Source of the DNA: a virus
IMG/VR virus record: IMGVR_UViG_3300042879_003909
Coordinates: 1-64,000 of that record
DNA: 64,000 bases
Direction: 5' to 3' (one strand)
A program made the position numbers and the translations under genes. Positions 1 to 6,398 of the stretch are shown here, piece by piece. A model generated the notes under the pieces. It ran no database searches. It saw nothing but the letters and a program-made list of their open reading frames with translations, and was not told the origin of the DNA. Each line of letters begins with the position of its first letter. Within the stretch, counting starts at the first letter, position 1.

Positions 1-48
1 GACTTGATTCATAGCTCGATGCCTGACTTGACTGCTGACAGCTTTCAT
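1..48 (-). CDS. Q-V tetrapeptide-repeat protein (partial)
   Basis: First 16 codons ([16 protein letters not shown]) of another member of the Q-V repeat series; the rest lies beyond the window. The ATG overlaps the TGA of the upstream ORF (ATGA), as throughout this chain. Function unknown. Confidence 0.45.
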   Translation of the reverse strand, partial: MKAVSSQVRHRAMNQV

Positions 49-251
49 TTTTCGTCCCAGACTTGGCTCCTGACTTGGAACCTGACTTGGCTCCTGACTT
101 GGTCCCAGACTTGGCTCCTGACTTGGTTCCCGACTTGGTTCCAGACTTGGTTCCTGAGTTGGTTCAAGAATTGGTTCCCGACTTGGATCATGACTTGGTA
201 TCCGACTTGGCTCACGACTTGGGCCCTGACTTGATTGTTGACAGCTTTCAT
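45..251 (-). CDS. Q-V tetrapeptide-repeat protein, 68 aa
   Basis: Starts [12 protein letters not shown] and ends QVWDEK. The whole body is a 4-residue repeat with Q-V fixed at positions 2-3, N/S/D before and R/W/G/M after. No signal peptide, membrane segment or cysteine. Start and stop are both in ATGA overlaps with neighbours, implying translational coupling. Family not recognised; a repeat expansion of one ancestral small ORF is the likely origin. It could also be non-functional DNA repeat kept open by its 12-bp period. Confidence 0.5.
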   Translation of the reverse strand: MKAVNNQVRAQVVSQVGYQVMIQVGNQFLNQLRNQVWNQVGNQVRSQVWDQVRSQVRFQVRSQVWDEK

Positions 252-454
252 TTTTCGTCCCAGACTTGGCTCCTGACTTGGAACCTGACTTGGCTCCTGA
301 CTTGGTCCCAGACTTGGCTCCTGACTTGGAACCTGACTTGGCTCCTGACTTGGTCCCAGACTTGGCTCCTGACTTGGTCCCAGACTTGGTTCCAGACTTG
401 GTTCCCGACTTGGTTCCAGACTTGGTTCCTGACTTGATTGTTGACAGCTTTCAT
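248..454 (-). CDS. Q-V tetrapeptide-repeat protein, 68 aa
   Basis: Starts [16 protein letters not shown] and ends WDEK. The C-terminal half is nearly the same as the C-terminal half of the next ORF downstream (45-251), showing recent duplication. An in-frame upstream ATG at 574 would give 108 aa, but that extension lies in the wrong frame of the previous repeat ORF, so the ATG in the ATGA overlap at 454 is preferred. Confidence 0.5.
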   Translation of the reverse strand: MKAVNNQVRNQVWNQVGNQVWNQVWDQVRSQVWDQVRSQVRFQVRSQVWDQVRSQVRFQVRSQVWDEK

Positions 455-633
455 TTTTCGTCCTTGACTTGCTCCCAGATTTGGTTCCTGACTTGGTTCC
501 AGACTTGGTTCACGACTTGGTATCCGACTTGGCTCACGACTTGGGCCCTGATTTGATTCCAGACTTGATTCCATAGCTGATCCAAGACTTGACTCTCGAC
601 TTGGTTCCTGACTTGGTTATTAACTGGTTTCAT
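451..633 (-). CDS. Q-V tetrapeptide-repeat protein, 60 aa
   Basis: Begins [16 protein letters not shown] and ends QVKDEK. Same x-Q-V-x architecture, with a few leucine and isoleucine substitutions for V. Both ends sit in ATGA overlaps. Confidence 0.5.
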   Translation of the reverse strand: MKPVNNQVRNQVESQVLDQLWNQVWNQIRAQVVSQVGYQVVNQVWNQVRNQIWEQVKDEK

Positions 634-800
634 TTTTCCTCCAAGATTTGGTCCCTGACTTGATCCTTGACATGGTTCCTGACTTGGTTCCTGACTTGGC
701 TCCAGACTTGGTCCCCGACTTGGTTCCTGACTTGGCTCCAGACTTGACTATTGACTTTGTCCCTGACTTGCTCCCAGACTTGCTTTTTAACTGTCTTCAT
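630..800 (-). CDS. Q-V tetrapeptide-repeat protein, 56 aa
   Basis: Begins [16 protein letters not shown] and ends ILEEK. The ATG at 800 lies inside the 3' end of the non-repeat gene 787-999 (14-nt overlap); this start is preferred over an ATG at 833 because all family members begin M-K-x-V/L. Most upstream member of this array, so it links the repeat family to ordinary small phage genes on the same strand. Confidence 0.5.
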   Translation of the reverse strand: MKTVKKQVWEQVRDKVNSQVWSQVRNQVGDQVWSQVRNQVRNHVKDQVRDQILEEK

Positions 801-999
801 TTCCCAACTCTTCAATAAACTTCTCGTACTCAAGCCAAAACTGTTCTATCGCCCACTCTTTAGGCCCGGCGTAAACTTTTAGCAGTCTATATGGCACCTT
901 AGAGAAAACGCTATATCTTGTTAATCCGTCTTCAAATCTTATGCCTATTTTTGCATCATCTCTTATAAAAAACAAGTCGTTTTCAAATATTTTTAACAT
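787..999 (-). CDS. small hypothetical protein, 70 aa
   Basis: Unrecognised 70-aa protein with mixed charged/aromatic composition ([11 protein letters not shown] start, [11 protein letters not shown] end) that looks like real coding sequence. It overlaps the genes on both sides. Confidence 0.5.
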   Translation of the reverse strand: MLKIFENDLFFIRDDAKIGIRFEDGLTRYSVFSKVPYRLLKVYAGPKEWAIEQFWLEYEKFIEELGNEDS

Positions 1000-1156
1000 T
1001 TTCTTCTACATCACTTTTTAGGCAGCGTAGTATTCTAATACTAAAAGGTCTGGTAACAGCAAAGGTTACATCTAATACTTTTACTTTATAATTACCAAGA
1101 TATTTATAATAAATTGTCTTAGTATTGGTTTCTCTCAGAATATCGATAGATTTCAT
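983..1156 (-). CDS. small hypothetical protein, 57 aa
   Basis: Starts MKSIDILRETNTK; basic and beta-prone. An ATG at 1216 is possible, but 1156 overlaps the upstream gene's 3' end in the manner usual here. No family recognised. Confidence 0.4.
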   Translation of the reverse strand: MKSIDILRETNTKTIYYKYLGNYKVKVLDVTFAVTRPFSIRILRCLKSDVEENVKNI

Positions 1157-1325
1157 CACATATATCTCTATAAATCTCAAATTTAAACTCGGAATTGTGG
1201 GTAATCCACTTACCAACGAAGCCGAAGGAAGTAAAAATCAAATTGATCGACGAAATCAAATTGATAAAAAACTCATTTGATGTTTTATTCATCTGTCTAG
1301 ATATTCTTTGTGTGACTGGGTTCAT
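1119..1325 (-). CDS. small hypothetical protein, 68 aa
   Basis: ORF starting MNPVTQRISRQ, with a hydrophobic stretch (FFINLISSINLIFTSFGFV, residues about 19-37) that could be one membrane segment. A second start at 1292 is possible. Neither has a strong ribosome site. Confidence 0.35.
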   Translation of the reverse strand: MNPVTQRISRQMNKTSNEFFINLISSINLIFTSFGFVGKWITHNSEFKFEIYRDICDEIYRYSERNQY

Positions 1326-1352
1326 TTAAAGCCTGTGTCCTACGCATAAAAC

Positions 1353-1691
1353 TCATTCATCGCCAAATTCTTTTTTTAATTCTAAATAAAGTTTTTTTCT
1401 TTCTTTCTCTTGTACTTTTTTATATTTCTCTTTAACGACTCTGTCTCGCTCTTCTCGCTTAATCCTCGCCCAATATTCTTTATCTGTTTCTAATCGTTTT
1501 TTAATAAGATAAAAACTAAGAGATTCGTAATCTTTTTCTATGTTGATAGATATCGCACCATCGTCCTTATATTTTTGAAGACGTTCAATAATATCATCAA
1601 TATTGCCATCAAAATCTCCATAATCCAAGTTAGTATATACTGAAATTTCTTTTCTTAAATAATCAGGAATTGATTCTAGTTTCTTAGTCAT
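1353..1691 (-). CDS. charged hypothetical protein, 112 aa
   Basis: Starts MTKKLESIPDYLRK. The C-terminal half (about residues 70-110) is extremely rich in K, E and R and is predicted helix or coiled coil. ATGA overlap with the upstream 43-aa gene. Not recognised. Confidence 0.6.
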   Translation of the reverse strand: MTKKLESIPDYLRKEISVYTNLDYGDFDGNIDDIIERLQKYKDDGAISINIEKDYESLSFYLIKKRLETDKEYWARIKREERDRVVKEKYKKVQEKERKKLYLELKKEFGDE

Positions 1692-1819
1692 GATTTAGTT
1701 CCTTCTTTAGATTTAGCAAGTTTTATTAGGTCTTTATTTTCTTGAATTAATGCCACTCTTTCTTGAGCATTAGCTTTTCCGCGAGCCTCAATAGCGTCTA
1801 ATAGCATATTAGAGTTCAT
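1688..1819 (-). CDS. small helical protein, 43 aa
   Basis: 43 codons starting MNSNMLLDAIEARGK and ending KSKEGTKS, preceded by an AGGAAGAA ribosome site. The stop overlaps the next start (ATGA). Probably one helix; function unknown. Confidence 0.5.
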   Translation of the reverse strand: MNSNMLLDAIEARGKANAQERVALIQENKDLIKLAKSKEGTKS

Positions 1820-1827
1820 TTTTCTTC

Positions 1828-2418
1828 CTAGTCAATTGTAGATGGCATATTTTGTAAAATGTTCATTACATCATTTTTTAATTCTTCATTTACTTCTCTG
1901 CCGGTTAAGTATGCAACATAATCAAGACCAAGCTCAAACAGGCCCGGGCTACATGCTGCTGCTCCAAAAACTTGTTGAACTACATTAAATAATTCATATT
2001 CTTTTTTATCCATTATGTAATCTTTTTCTTTGTTAGCTAGTATTTTAACTTCCTCTTTAAGCTTGTCAACCTCTTCCCATGCTTTATTTCGTTGTTCGAT
2101 ACTGATTTTATAAAAAGAATCCCGCATGGATAATCTATTTACAATCATCTCTACAAGCTCAACTGTTCGTGGAATATGCCACTCATCGCCCTCTACCTCA
2201 TGTTTCGGTAAGACCGTAAGAGCTAGCTTTTTAATTGCCTCATCTTCTTCGCACCAGTCCTTGTTGGCTAGCCTGATATCATTCTCTAGTTTTAAAATAG
2301 TCTCATGCTGCCGGGCCGCCTTGTTGGTTAATTCCTCAATTTTACGCATCATCAACTTGACACGCTCATCTTCGTGATTCTTGGCAAATTCCTTCATTTC
2401 AGATATACCAAATAACAT
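1828..2418 (-). CDS. coiled-coil hypothetical protein, 196 aa
   Basis: Residues 8-60 and 95-135 are rich in E, K and L with heptad-like spacing (coiled coil). A C-terminal globular part holds a short hydrophobic stretch FGAAACSPGLFELG. An AGAGG ribosome site precedes the ATG at 2418. Family not recognised. It is the first protein gene after the tRNA-like cluster. Confidence 0.6.
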   Translation of the reverse strand: MLFGISEMKEFAKNHEDERVKLMMRKIEELTNKAARQHETILKLENDIRLANKDWCEEDEAIKKLALTVLPKHEVEGDEWHIPRTVELVEMIVNRLSMRDSFYKISIEQRNKAWEEVDKLKEEVKILANKEKDYIMDKKEYELFNVVQQVFGAAACSPGLFELGLDYVAYLTGREVNEELKNDVMNILQNMPSTID

Positions 2419-2454
2419 TATTTACCTCTTTAATAAAGCTAATTTTCGTCAAAA

Positions 2455-2555
2455 TGGAAAAGGCTGGATTCGAACCAACATCAGGCCCCGACTTAGGGGC
2501 GAGCCTACCTTTGTCTCTTATTCTGTATATACAGCGTCTTTATCATCACTTTTCC
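2455..2555 (-). tRNA. tRNA-like gene, expanded (101 nt)
   Basis: Sense strand shows a 7-bp acceptor stem (GGAAAAG with CTTTTCC) and a canonical T arm (GTTGG-TTCGAAT-CCAGC) directly before the 3' acceptor strand. The interior is 69 nt, longer than a normal tRNA. It contains a strong hairpin GCCCC-TAAGTC-GGGGC, which could be a long variable arm or an insertion, and a 12-bp palindrome CTGTATATACAG. No convincing anticodon arm was found, so identity is not assigned. It may be a decayed or interrupted tRNA. Confidence 0.4.
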
Positions 2556-2557
2556 AG

Positions 2558-2640
2558 TGCAACCAACTGGATTCGAACCAGTATTCAAGTGCGTCCTGCT
2601 TTTGCTCCGCTCTTGCTATTACCAATTATAGGATAGTTGC
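2558..2640 (-). tRNA. tRNA-like gene, 83 nt, anticodon unclear
   Basis: Acceptor GCAACTA/TGGTTGC (7 bp with one G-U), D arm CTAT-AATTGGTA-ATAG with the usual GG, T arm ACTGG-TTCGAAT-CCAGT, discriminator A. The segment between D and T arms is 33 nt, about 10 nt more than a short-variable-arm tRNA, and no clean anticodon arm with U33 was found. It sits 2 nt from the previous tRNA-like gene. Confidence 0.5.
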
Positions 2641-2645
2641 ATCAA

Positions 2646-2771
2646 TGGGTCGGGCAGGAATTGCACCTGCTTGCGCTTCGGTCAGTCCGTTGGAGTCGAA
2701 CCAACGCCATTTGGTCTTGCCTTGCGGGAGCCCTAACTGACTCTGCGTGTCACTGTCCACGCCGCCGATCC
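2646..2771 (-). tRNA. tRNA-like gene with internal tRNA-like insertion
   Basis: The outer stem GGATCGG/CCGACCC (one A-C mismatch) and 3' T arm GCAGG-TGCAATT-CCTGC frame a 126-nt unit. Inside lies a second closed element: GTCAGTT pairing with GACTGAC around another T-arm-like hairpin (GTTGG-TTCGACT-CCAAC). A promoter starts just upstream at 2778-2805. Could be two overlapping degenerate tRNAs or one tRNA with a structured insert. Confidence 0.35.
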
Positions 2772-2777
2772 TTATAT

Positions 2778-2805
2778 ATTATATACTATTGATCTTTATT
2801 TTCAA
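2778..2805 (-). promoter_or_regulatory. sigma70-like promoter for tRNA-like cluster
   Basis: TTGAAA, 16-bp spacer, TATAAT; the predicted transcript start falls at the 5' end of the tRNA-like unit ending at 2771. Confidence 0.6.
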
Positions 2806-2826
2806 GCAAAATACTGTAAAATTCTT

Positions 2827-2994
2827 CTACCATAATATGTATTCTGTATAACTTTGAGCTTGTGCATTTTTTATTGTTAACTTTATAAGATATAATTCCC
2901 ACATTAATTCCCAAATAGCACCATTATGTGCTTTTAAAAAATAATCAACTTTTATGTTATTTATGTCTTCTATTTTTTCCCTAAATGATATCAA
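2827..2994 (-). CDS. small hypothetical protein, 55 aa (TTG start)
   Basis: Open frame ISFREKIEDINNIKVDYF... ending EYILW. No ATG at its 5' end; a TTG at 2994 lies inside the 3' end of the upstream gene in the +1 frame. It may be a coupled gene with a TTG start, or the second half of one protein made by a +1 frameshift from 2981-3121. Confidence 0.4.
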   Translation of the reverse strand: MISFREKIEDINNIKVDYFLKAHNGAIWELMWELYLIKLTIKNAQAQSYTEYILW

Positions 2995-3121
2995 GATGGT
3001 CACTCCAGCCCGAATAAAACCAACAATTAAAGTTTATTTTATCTTCTATATAATCTGACAGACCCCTCTTCTTAGTAAAGATCATGTCGGGCATTAATTT
3101 AAAATGGCTAATTTTTTTCAT
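2981..3121 (-). CDS. small hypothetical protein, 46 aa
   Basis: Starts MKKISHFKLMPDMIF and ends GWSDHLDII. The next frame (2827-2994) continues with similar composition from inside this gene, so the pair could be one gene split by a frameshift. Confidence 0.4.
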   Translation of the reverse strand: MKKISHFKLMPDMIFTKKRGLSDYIEDKINFNCWFYSGWSDHLDII

Positions 3122-3131
3122 ATTTTAACTA

Positions 3132-3260
3132 CTACAGATAATAACAAAACAGTAATGTGGTATAAAAAATCATTTCTATAATATAGCCCGGGAAATTTAG
3201 GCTTGCCCATGAATGATCTGGGTCTGGATATGTTGTTATAAGGTCACGAACTGATTTCAT
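3132..3260 (-). CDS. small hypothetical protein, 42 aa
   Basis: Starts MKSVRDLITTYPDPDHS; C-terminal part hydrophobic (FYTTLLFCYYL). Contains a CCCGGG site. Not recognised. Confidence 0.4.
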   Translation of the reverse strand: MKSVRDLITTYPDPDHSWASLNFPGYIIEMIFYTTLLFCYYL

Positions 3261-3318
3261 TTTTTTTGTTTCTTTTTTATTACCCACCGTATCTCAAATA
3301 ACAAATCATCGATCCATT

Positions 3319-3480
3319 TTATATATAAAGAAAATGTATGCGGTCTGTAATTTCATAGCGAATAAAATTAGGAATCCGTAAATACCAGTCTATATAAGTA
3401 TATGTAAATATGTGCGTTTTGTCAAATATTTTTTCGTTTATTAAATCATAAGTTTTTTGAATTTTTTTTAAAGGCTTCAT
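3319..3480 (-). CDS. small basic hypothetical protein, 53 aa
   Basis: Starts [17 protein letters not shown] with an ATGA overlap to the Q-V repeat ORF 3477-3635. Non-repeat sequence rich in K, I and Y. Its N terminus (M-K-P-L-K) resembles that of 4346-4477, which also directly follows a Q-V repeat ORF. Confidence 0.45.
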   Translation of the reverse strand: MKPLKKIQKTYDLINEKIFDKTHIFTYTYIDWYLRIPNFIRYEITDRIHFLYI

Positions 3481-3635
3481 TTTTCTGCTCCGTGTTCATC
3501 CCAGACTTGTCTCACGACTTGGTTACTGACTTGGTTCCAGACTTGGCTTTCGACTTGGCTCCCGACTTGGCTCCTGACTTGGTTCCTGACTTGGCTCCAG
3601 ACTTGCTCCCCGACTTGATTGTTGACAGCTTTCAT
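3477..3635 (-). CDS. Q-V tetrapeptide-repeat protein, 52 aa
   Basis: [16 protein letters not shown] start, ends WDEHGAEK. Nine to ten x-Q-V-x units. ATGA overlaps at both ends. Function unknown. Confidence 0.5.
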   Translation of the reverse strand: MKAVNNQVGEQVWSQVRNQVRSQVGSQVESQVWNQVSNQVVRQVWDEHGAEK

Positions 3636-3838
3636 TTTTCGTTCCAGAATTGGTTCCCGACTTGGATCATGACTTGGTTCAAGACTTGGTTCCTGACTTG
3701 GCTCCAGACTTGGCTCCTGACTTGGTTACTGACTTGGTCCCCGACTTGGTTACTGACTTGGTTCCCGACTTGGTTCCTGACTTGGTTCCTGACTTTGCTC
3801 AAGGCTTGGCTCCAGACTTGGTAAATAAGTGATTTCAT
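3632..3838 (-). CDS. Q-V tetrapeptide-repeat protein, 68 aa
   Basis: Starts [16 protein letters not shown] and ends QFWNEK. Same length (68 aa) as 45-251, 248-454 and 4474-4680. The ATG at 3838 in the ATGA overlap is preferred to an upstream ATG at 3916. Confidence 0.5.
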   Translation of the reverse strand: MKSLIYQVWSQALSKVRNQVRNQVGNQVSNQVGDQVSNQVRSQVWSQVRNQVLNQVMIQVGNQFWNEK

Positions 3839-3909
3839 TTTTCGTGCCTGACCTGCTTCCAGACTTGGCTCCAGACTTGGTTCCTGACTTGATTGTTGAC
3901 AGCTTTCAT
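3835..3909 (-). CDS. Q-V tetrapeptide-repeat peptide, 24 aa
   Basis: Shortest member: [16 protein letters not shown] followed by two more units and HEK. Joined to both neighbours by ATGA overlaps. That even this tiny unit keeps start, frame and stop argues for translation. Confidence 0.45.
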   Translation of the reverse strand: MKAVNNQVRNQVWSQVWKQVRHEK

Positions 3910-4025
3910 TTATCACTCCAGAATTGGTTCCCGACTTGGATCATGACTTGGTTCCTGACTTGGCTCCAGACTTGATTACTGACTTTCCAGACTTGGTTAC
4001 TGACTTGACTGCTAAGAGCTTTCAT
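3906..4025 (-). CDS. Q-V tetrapeptide-repeat protein, 39 aa
   Basis: MKALSSQVSNQVWKVS start, QFWSDK end; one unit is broken by a missing Q. ATGA overlaps at both ends; upstream neighbour is a non-repeat gene. Confidence 0.5.
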   Translation of the reverse strand: MKALSSQVSNQVWKVSNQVWSQVRNQVMIQVGNQFWSDK

Positions 4026-4210
4026 TTTTTATTCTTATATTGGTGCAAGACTTGGATATATGCTTCCGTCCAGACTTGGTGCCGAAGTGTGTAGGTTTGA
4101 TTTATATGATTGTACATTTTGCTCCAGATTCGGACACTTATTCGTTCACCAATTTTGTAATTAGTTAATTTTATAATTTTGTACTGTAGTTCAGTTATAA
4201 CATTTTTCAT
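4022..4210 (-). CDS. small hypothetical protein, 62 aa
   Basis: MKNVITELQYKIIKL start. Mostly non-repeat, but the C-terminal third (RHQVWTEAYIQVLHQYKNKK) carries two degenerate QV units and a K-rich end, so it looks like an intermediate between ordinary genes and the repeat family. Confidence 0.5.
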   Translation of the reverse strand: MKNVITELQYKIIKLTNYKIGERISVRIWSKMYNHINQTYTLRHQVWTEAYIQVLHQYKNKK

Positions 4211-4359
4211 TTATTATCCCCATAATATTCTTCTATAAAACCCAAGTTTTCTTCTATAAAACGCAAAATAATATATCCCGGCATATCGTGTGATACATGC
4301 CAACGGGTTTCCCAATAGCTTTTTAGTATTAATTGACGGATTTCTTTAGCTATTTTCAT
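4207..4359 (-). CDS. small hypothetical protein, 50 aa
   Basis: [16 protein letters not shown] start; ATGA overlap with the next gene. Carries HDMPGYI; a similar M-P-G-containing segment occurs in 4783-4947, hinting at a diverged paralogous family. Confidence 0.5.
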   Translation of the reverse strand: MKIAKEIRQLILKSYWETRWHVSHDMPGYIILRFIEENLGFIEEYYGDNK

Positions 4360-4477
4360 TGTTTAAAATAAGCCTTATTTTACTTATTGGATGACAAATT
4401 TTACGAATTTTTTGAAATATAACAAGATTAATTGACGGGACATATAATTGTATAAGTTTATTTTTTAGAGGTTTCAT
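4346..4477 (-). CDS. small basic hypothetical protein, 43 aa
   Basis: [15 protein letters not shown] start; very basic (K, R, I). Starts in the ATGA overlap at the end of a Q-V repeat ORF and overlaps the next gene by 14 nt. Confidence 0.4.
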   Translation of the reverse strand: MKPLKNKLIQLYVPSINLVIFQKIRKICHPISKIRLILNNENS

Positions 4478-4680
4478 TTTTCGTTCCTGCTTTGTTCCCA
4501 AGCTTGGCTCCAGACTTGGCTCCTGACTTGGCTCCCGACTTGGATCATGACTTGGTTCAAGACTTGGTTCCTGACTTGGCTCCAGACTTGGCTCCTGACT
4601 TGGTCCCCGACTTGGTTACTGACTTGGCTCCCGACTTGGCTCCAGACTTGCTCCCCGACTTGATTGTTGACAGCTTTCAT
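4474..4680 (-). CDS. Q-V tetrapeptide-repeat protein, 68 aa
   Basis: [16 protein letters not shown] start, SRNEK end, with about 15 x-Q-V-x units. ATGA overlaps at both ends. Confidence 0.5.
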   Translation of the reverse strand: MKAVNNQVGEQVWSQVGSQVSNQVGDQVRSQVWSQVRNQVLNQVMIQVGSQVRSQVWSQAWEQSRNEK

Positions 4681-4795
4681 TTTTCGTTCCAGAATTGGTT
4701 CCCGACTTGGATCATGACTTGGCTCCCGACTTGGTTCCAGACTTGGTCCACTTGGTTCATGACTTGGTTCACGATTTGACTCTTAACTGATTTCA
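4480..4795. repeat. 12-bp minisatellite array 3
   Basis: Third block of GACTTGGNNCCN units in the same orientation and phase as arrays 1 and 2. Confidence 0.9.
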
Positions 4796-4796
4796 T
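4677..4796 (-). CDS. Q-V tetrapeptide-repeat protein, 39 aa
   Basis: [16 protein letters not shown] start, QFWNEK end. First Q-V member in transcription order; its ATG overlaps the 3' end of 4783-4947. One unit has lost a residue (NQVDQV). Confidence 0.45.
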   Translation of the reverse strand: MKSVKSQIVNQVMNQVDQVWNQVGSQVMIQVGNQFWNEK

Positions 4797-4947
4797 TAGC
4801 TCTAAAACTTATCTCTATAAAATGTATATCAGTATTATATAGCTTTCTACAGCCGGATTGCCGGTAAAAAGAGGAAAAAAGTCTATATTTTGGCCCGGGC
4901 ATTATGTCCATATTGTACATTCTAAAATGTTCAGATAAACTCTTCAT
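4783..4947 (-). CDS. small hypothetical protein, 54 aa
   Basis: MKSLSEHFRMYNMDIM start, with a CCCGGG site at the M-P-G-P codons; basic. Overlaps both neighbours by about 15 nt. Not recognised. Confidence 0.45.
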   Translation of the reverse strand: MKSLSEHFRMYNMDIMPGPKYRLFSSFYRQSGCRKLYNTDIHFIEISFRANEIS

Positions 4948-5107
4948 AAACATGCTCTTTTAATAAATCGTATCCAAGCGGAGGGTGTGTAACAATTATT
5001 CCTGCCTTTATTTCTGTTGATTCGGGTATAAAGTTCCTAAATAAAAAACTATTTCTGCCCAAAGAAACGGCACAATAATATGTTATTAATTCTGTAACAG
5101 GATTCAT
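4931..5107 (-). CDS. small hypothetical protein, 58 aa
   Basis: MNPVTELITYYCAVSLG start, ends HVYEEFI. ATGA overlap with the upstream gene. Its M-N-P-V-T start resembles that of 1119-1325 (MNPVTQ). Confidence 0.5.
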   Translation of the reverse strand: MNPVTELITYYCAVSLGRNSFLFRNFIPESTEIKAGIIVTHPPLGYDLLKEHVYEEFI

Positions 5108-5253
5108 ATTTCATCCCTTAATATAAATTTTAATAATATACTAAAATCAGTCCTGTAATATAGTAGATCATGTATTTTACGAAATTCACAATAACTTCTT
5201 CCAGTTGACACTTCTCTAATTGATATCGTGGTGCTGAATTTACAAGATTTCAT
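5104..5253 (-). CDS. small hypothetical protein, 49 aa
   Basis: MKSCKFSTTISIREVS start, ends LLKFILRDEI. Overlaps upstream by 14 nt and downstream by an ATGA. Confidence 0.45.
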   Translation of the reverse strand: MKSCKFSTTISIREVSTGRSYCEFRKIHDLLYYRTDFSILLKFILRDEI

Positions 5254-5401
5254 ATATTATATTCCAATTGATTATATCTATTTTAGGATAAAAAATTTGA
5301 TTTATATTATCCCTTAAATGCTCTCTAGAGGTTTTATTGTAGGTTTTTGCCCATATCCCATATATTATCCTATCCTGCACGATAACTCTAACACTATTCA
5401 T
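5240..5401 (-). CDS. small hypothetical protein, 53 aa
   Basis: MNSVRVIVQDRIIYGIW start; I, N and Y rich. The ATG shares a base with the preceding stop (TAATG). Confidence 0.45.
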   Translation of the reverse strand: MNSVRVIVQDRIIYGIWAKTYNKTSREHLRDNINQIFYPKIDIINWNIIYEIL

Positions 5402-5655
5402 TATTTGACCTGTTCTTTTATCATCTTTCTTAAAGTAAATAATATATCATCAAGCCACACTACATAAGACACACAACAAATATCTATTTTTTGTTTATAA
5501 TTTAATTTTGGAAATATTTTTTCTTTTAATGTTCTAATTTTTTCTCCCTTTTTCTTTAAAACAGGGCCCGGCTTTCTAGGTTTTCTTTCGTAAAAACTTC
5601 CGTATCTTATGCCATAGATTCTGTAGATTATATATCTATTGTAGTACAGATAGTA
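5401..5655 (-). pseudogene. open frame without usual start codon
   Basis: An 84-codon frame (core YGIRYGSFYERKPRKPGPV, then KKKGEKIRTLKEKI, ending MIKEQVK) reads cleanly into TAATG of the next gene. It carries a CCGGGCCC site like resident genes, but has no ATG/GTG/TTG near its 5' end after the TGA at 5656-5658. Either a 5'-truncated gene or one using a rare start. Confidence 0.35.
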
Positions 5656-5658
5656 TCA

Positions 5659-5965
5659 AAAGGCAAGCTCAATAGAGAAAGAAAGATGAGTTGTTTTTAG
5701 GCTATATAAGATAGCTTATGATTTGACGTAAGTCCTTTAGTACCAATACTATATAATAAAACAGTAATATAGAATATAGTATATAAGAATGAAGTATATA
5801 ATAGAGAGTAATAGAAAAGAATATAGAAGGAAATAAAGAACAAAGAACAACAGTGAAGAATAATATTTATGATAAATTTAAACGTCCTCGGTCGGCAGCA
5901 AGTCGCCTGCCAAAATGGCAGTGTATCAAAAGCGGACACTTTGTATCATAAGCGAACACTTTGTA
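5659..5965. other. AT-rich intergenic segment with 22-bp repeats
   Basis: No credible gene. 5690-5880 is low-complexity A/T. A C/G-rich piece at 5881-5915 is followed by three direct repeats of about 22 bp (unit like GTATCAAAAGCGGACACTTT) spanning about 5922-5987. The repeats could be protein binding sites. Confidence 0.5.
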
Positions 5966-6121
5966 TCAAAAACGGACACTTTTTATCAATCCTTTTATCA
6001 TTTCACGTATCATCATTGCTTCCCAAGTGATTTCATTAGATGTTTTTTTACTTATTTTTTCCATTCTGGATTCGTATAGGAATTTTTCTATGGATATGTC
6101 TTTTATGCGTACTATATTCAT
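5966..6121 (-). CDS. small helical protein, 51 aa
   Basis: MNIVRIKDISIEKFLYE start; ends IKSVRF inside the first copy of the 22-bp repeat, whose TGA serves as stop. Rich in K, E, I and M. Not recognised. Confidence 0.45.
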   Translation of the reverse strand: MNIVRIKDISIEKFLYESRMEKISKKTSNEITWEAMMIREMIKGLIKSVRF

Positions 6122-6139
6122 TCTTATTATATCTCTCTA

Positions 6140-6280
6140 TTAGCGTTTTATATCTTGTTTTATGATTCTAAGGATATCTATACTATAATTTGCAGATGTA
6201 CGTATTTTCCACCCTATTTCATTAAAAGGGGAGAATAGATTATAGTAAAAGGGGCGTATTTTATGGGATAGTATCTTCAC
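6140..6280 (-). CDS. small hypothetical protein, 46 aa (GTG start)
   Basis: GTG-initiated frame MKILSHKIRPFYYNLF ending IIKQDIKR, overlapping the 3' end of the upstream gene by 20 nt. Confidence 0.4.
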   Translation of the reverse strand: MKILSHKIRPFYYNLFSPFNEIGWKIRTSANYSIDILRIIKQDIKR

Positions 6281-6398
6281 GTATAGCTCTCCATAGAGTA
6301 TTCACCATTCTACCATATACATTTTTAATAACAATATCTTCTATTGATAAGTTAAATAAAGAAGTATTTACCTTAAAGTGAAGTATTACATTCTTCAT
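6261..6398 (-). CDS. small hypothetical protein, 45 aa
   Basis: MKNVILHFKVNTSLFN start, ends AIREDTIP. ATGA overlap with the 93-aa gene upstream. Confidence 0.45.
   Translation of the reverse strand: MKNVILHFKVNTSLFNLSIEDIVIKNVYGRMVNTLWRAIREDTIP

Larger units (their letters stand above)
1..830. repeat. 12-bp minisatellite array 1
   Basis: Long run of degenerate 12-bp units of the type GACTTGGNNCCN on the + strand, interrupted about every 200 bp by a non-repeat junction (GACAGCTTTCATTTTTCG). Read on the minus strand each 12-bp unit is one tetrapeptide x-Q-V-x, and each junction supplies a stop and the next start. The 12-bp period keeps other frames open too, so open + strand frames here are not evidence of coding. 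Confidence 0.9.
3490..4020. repeat. 12-bp minisatellite array 2
   Basis: Second block of GACTTGGNNCCN units, same phase and junction sequence as array 1, so the minus strand again reads x-Q-V-x. Separated from array 1 by unrelated genes. Confidence 0.9.

Noticed and set aside
4-556. Plus-strand ORFs full of PDLAPDLV or TWLLTWFP repeats
   Set aside because: A 12-bp repeat keeps several frames open; plus frames have no consistent start/stop and oppose the direction of all nearby genes.
2381-2740. Plus ORF of 119 aa (and 2454-2636)
   Set aside because: Antisense reading of tRNA T arms (typical GGATTCGAACC translations).
1-4796. CRISPR array
   Set aside because: Units are 12 bp, contiguous and degenerate, with no spacers and no cas genes.
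5697-5939. Minus ORF of 80 aa with hydrophobic body
   Set aside because: Low-complexity A/T sequence translated to F/I/Y/L runs, no ribosome site, reaches into the direct repeats.
5961-6143. Plus ORF of 60 aa
   Set aside because: Antisense to the coupled gene 5966-6121; no ribosome site.
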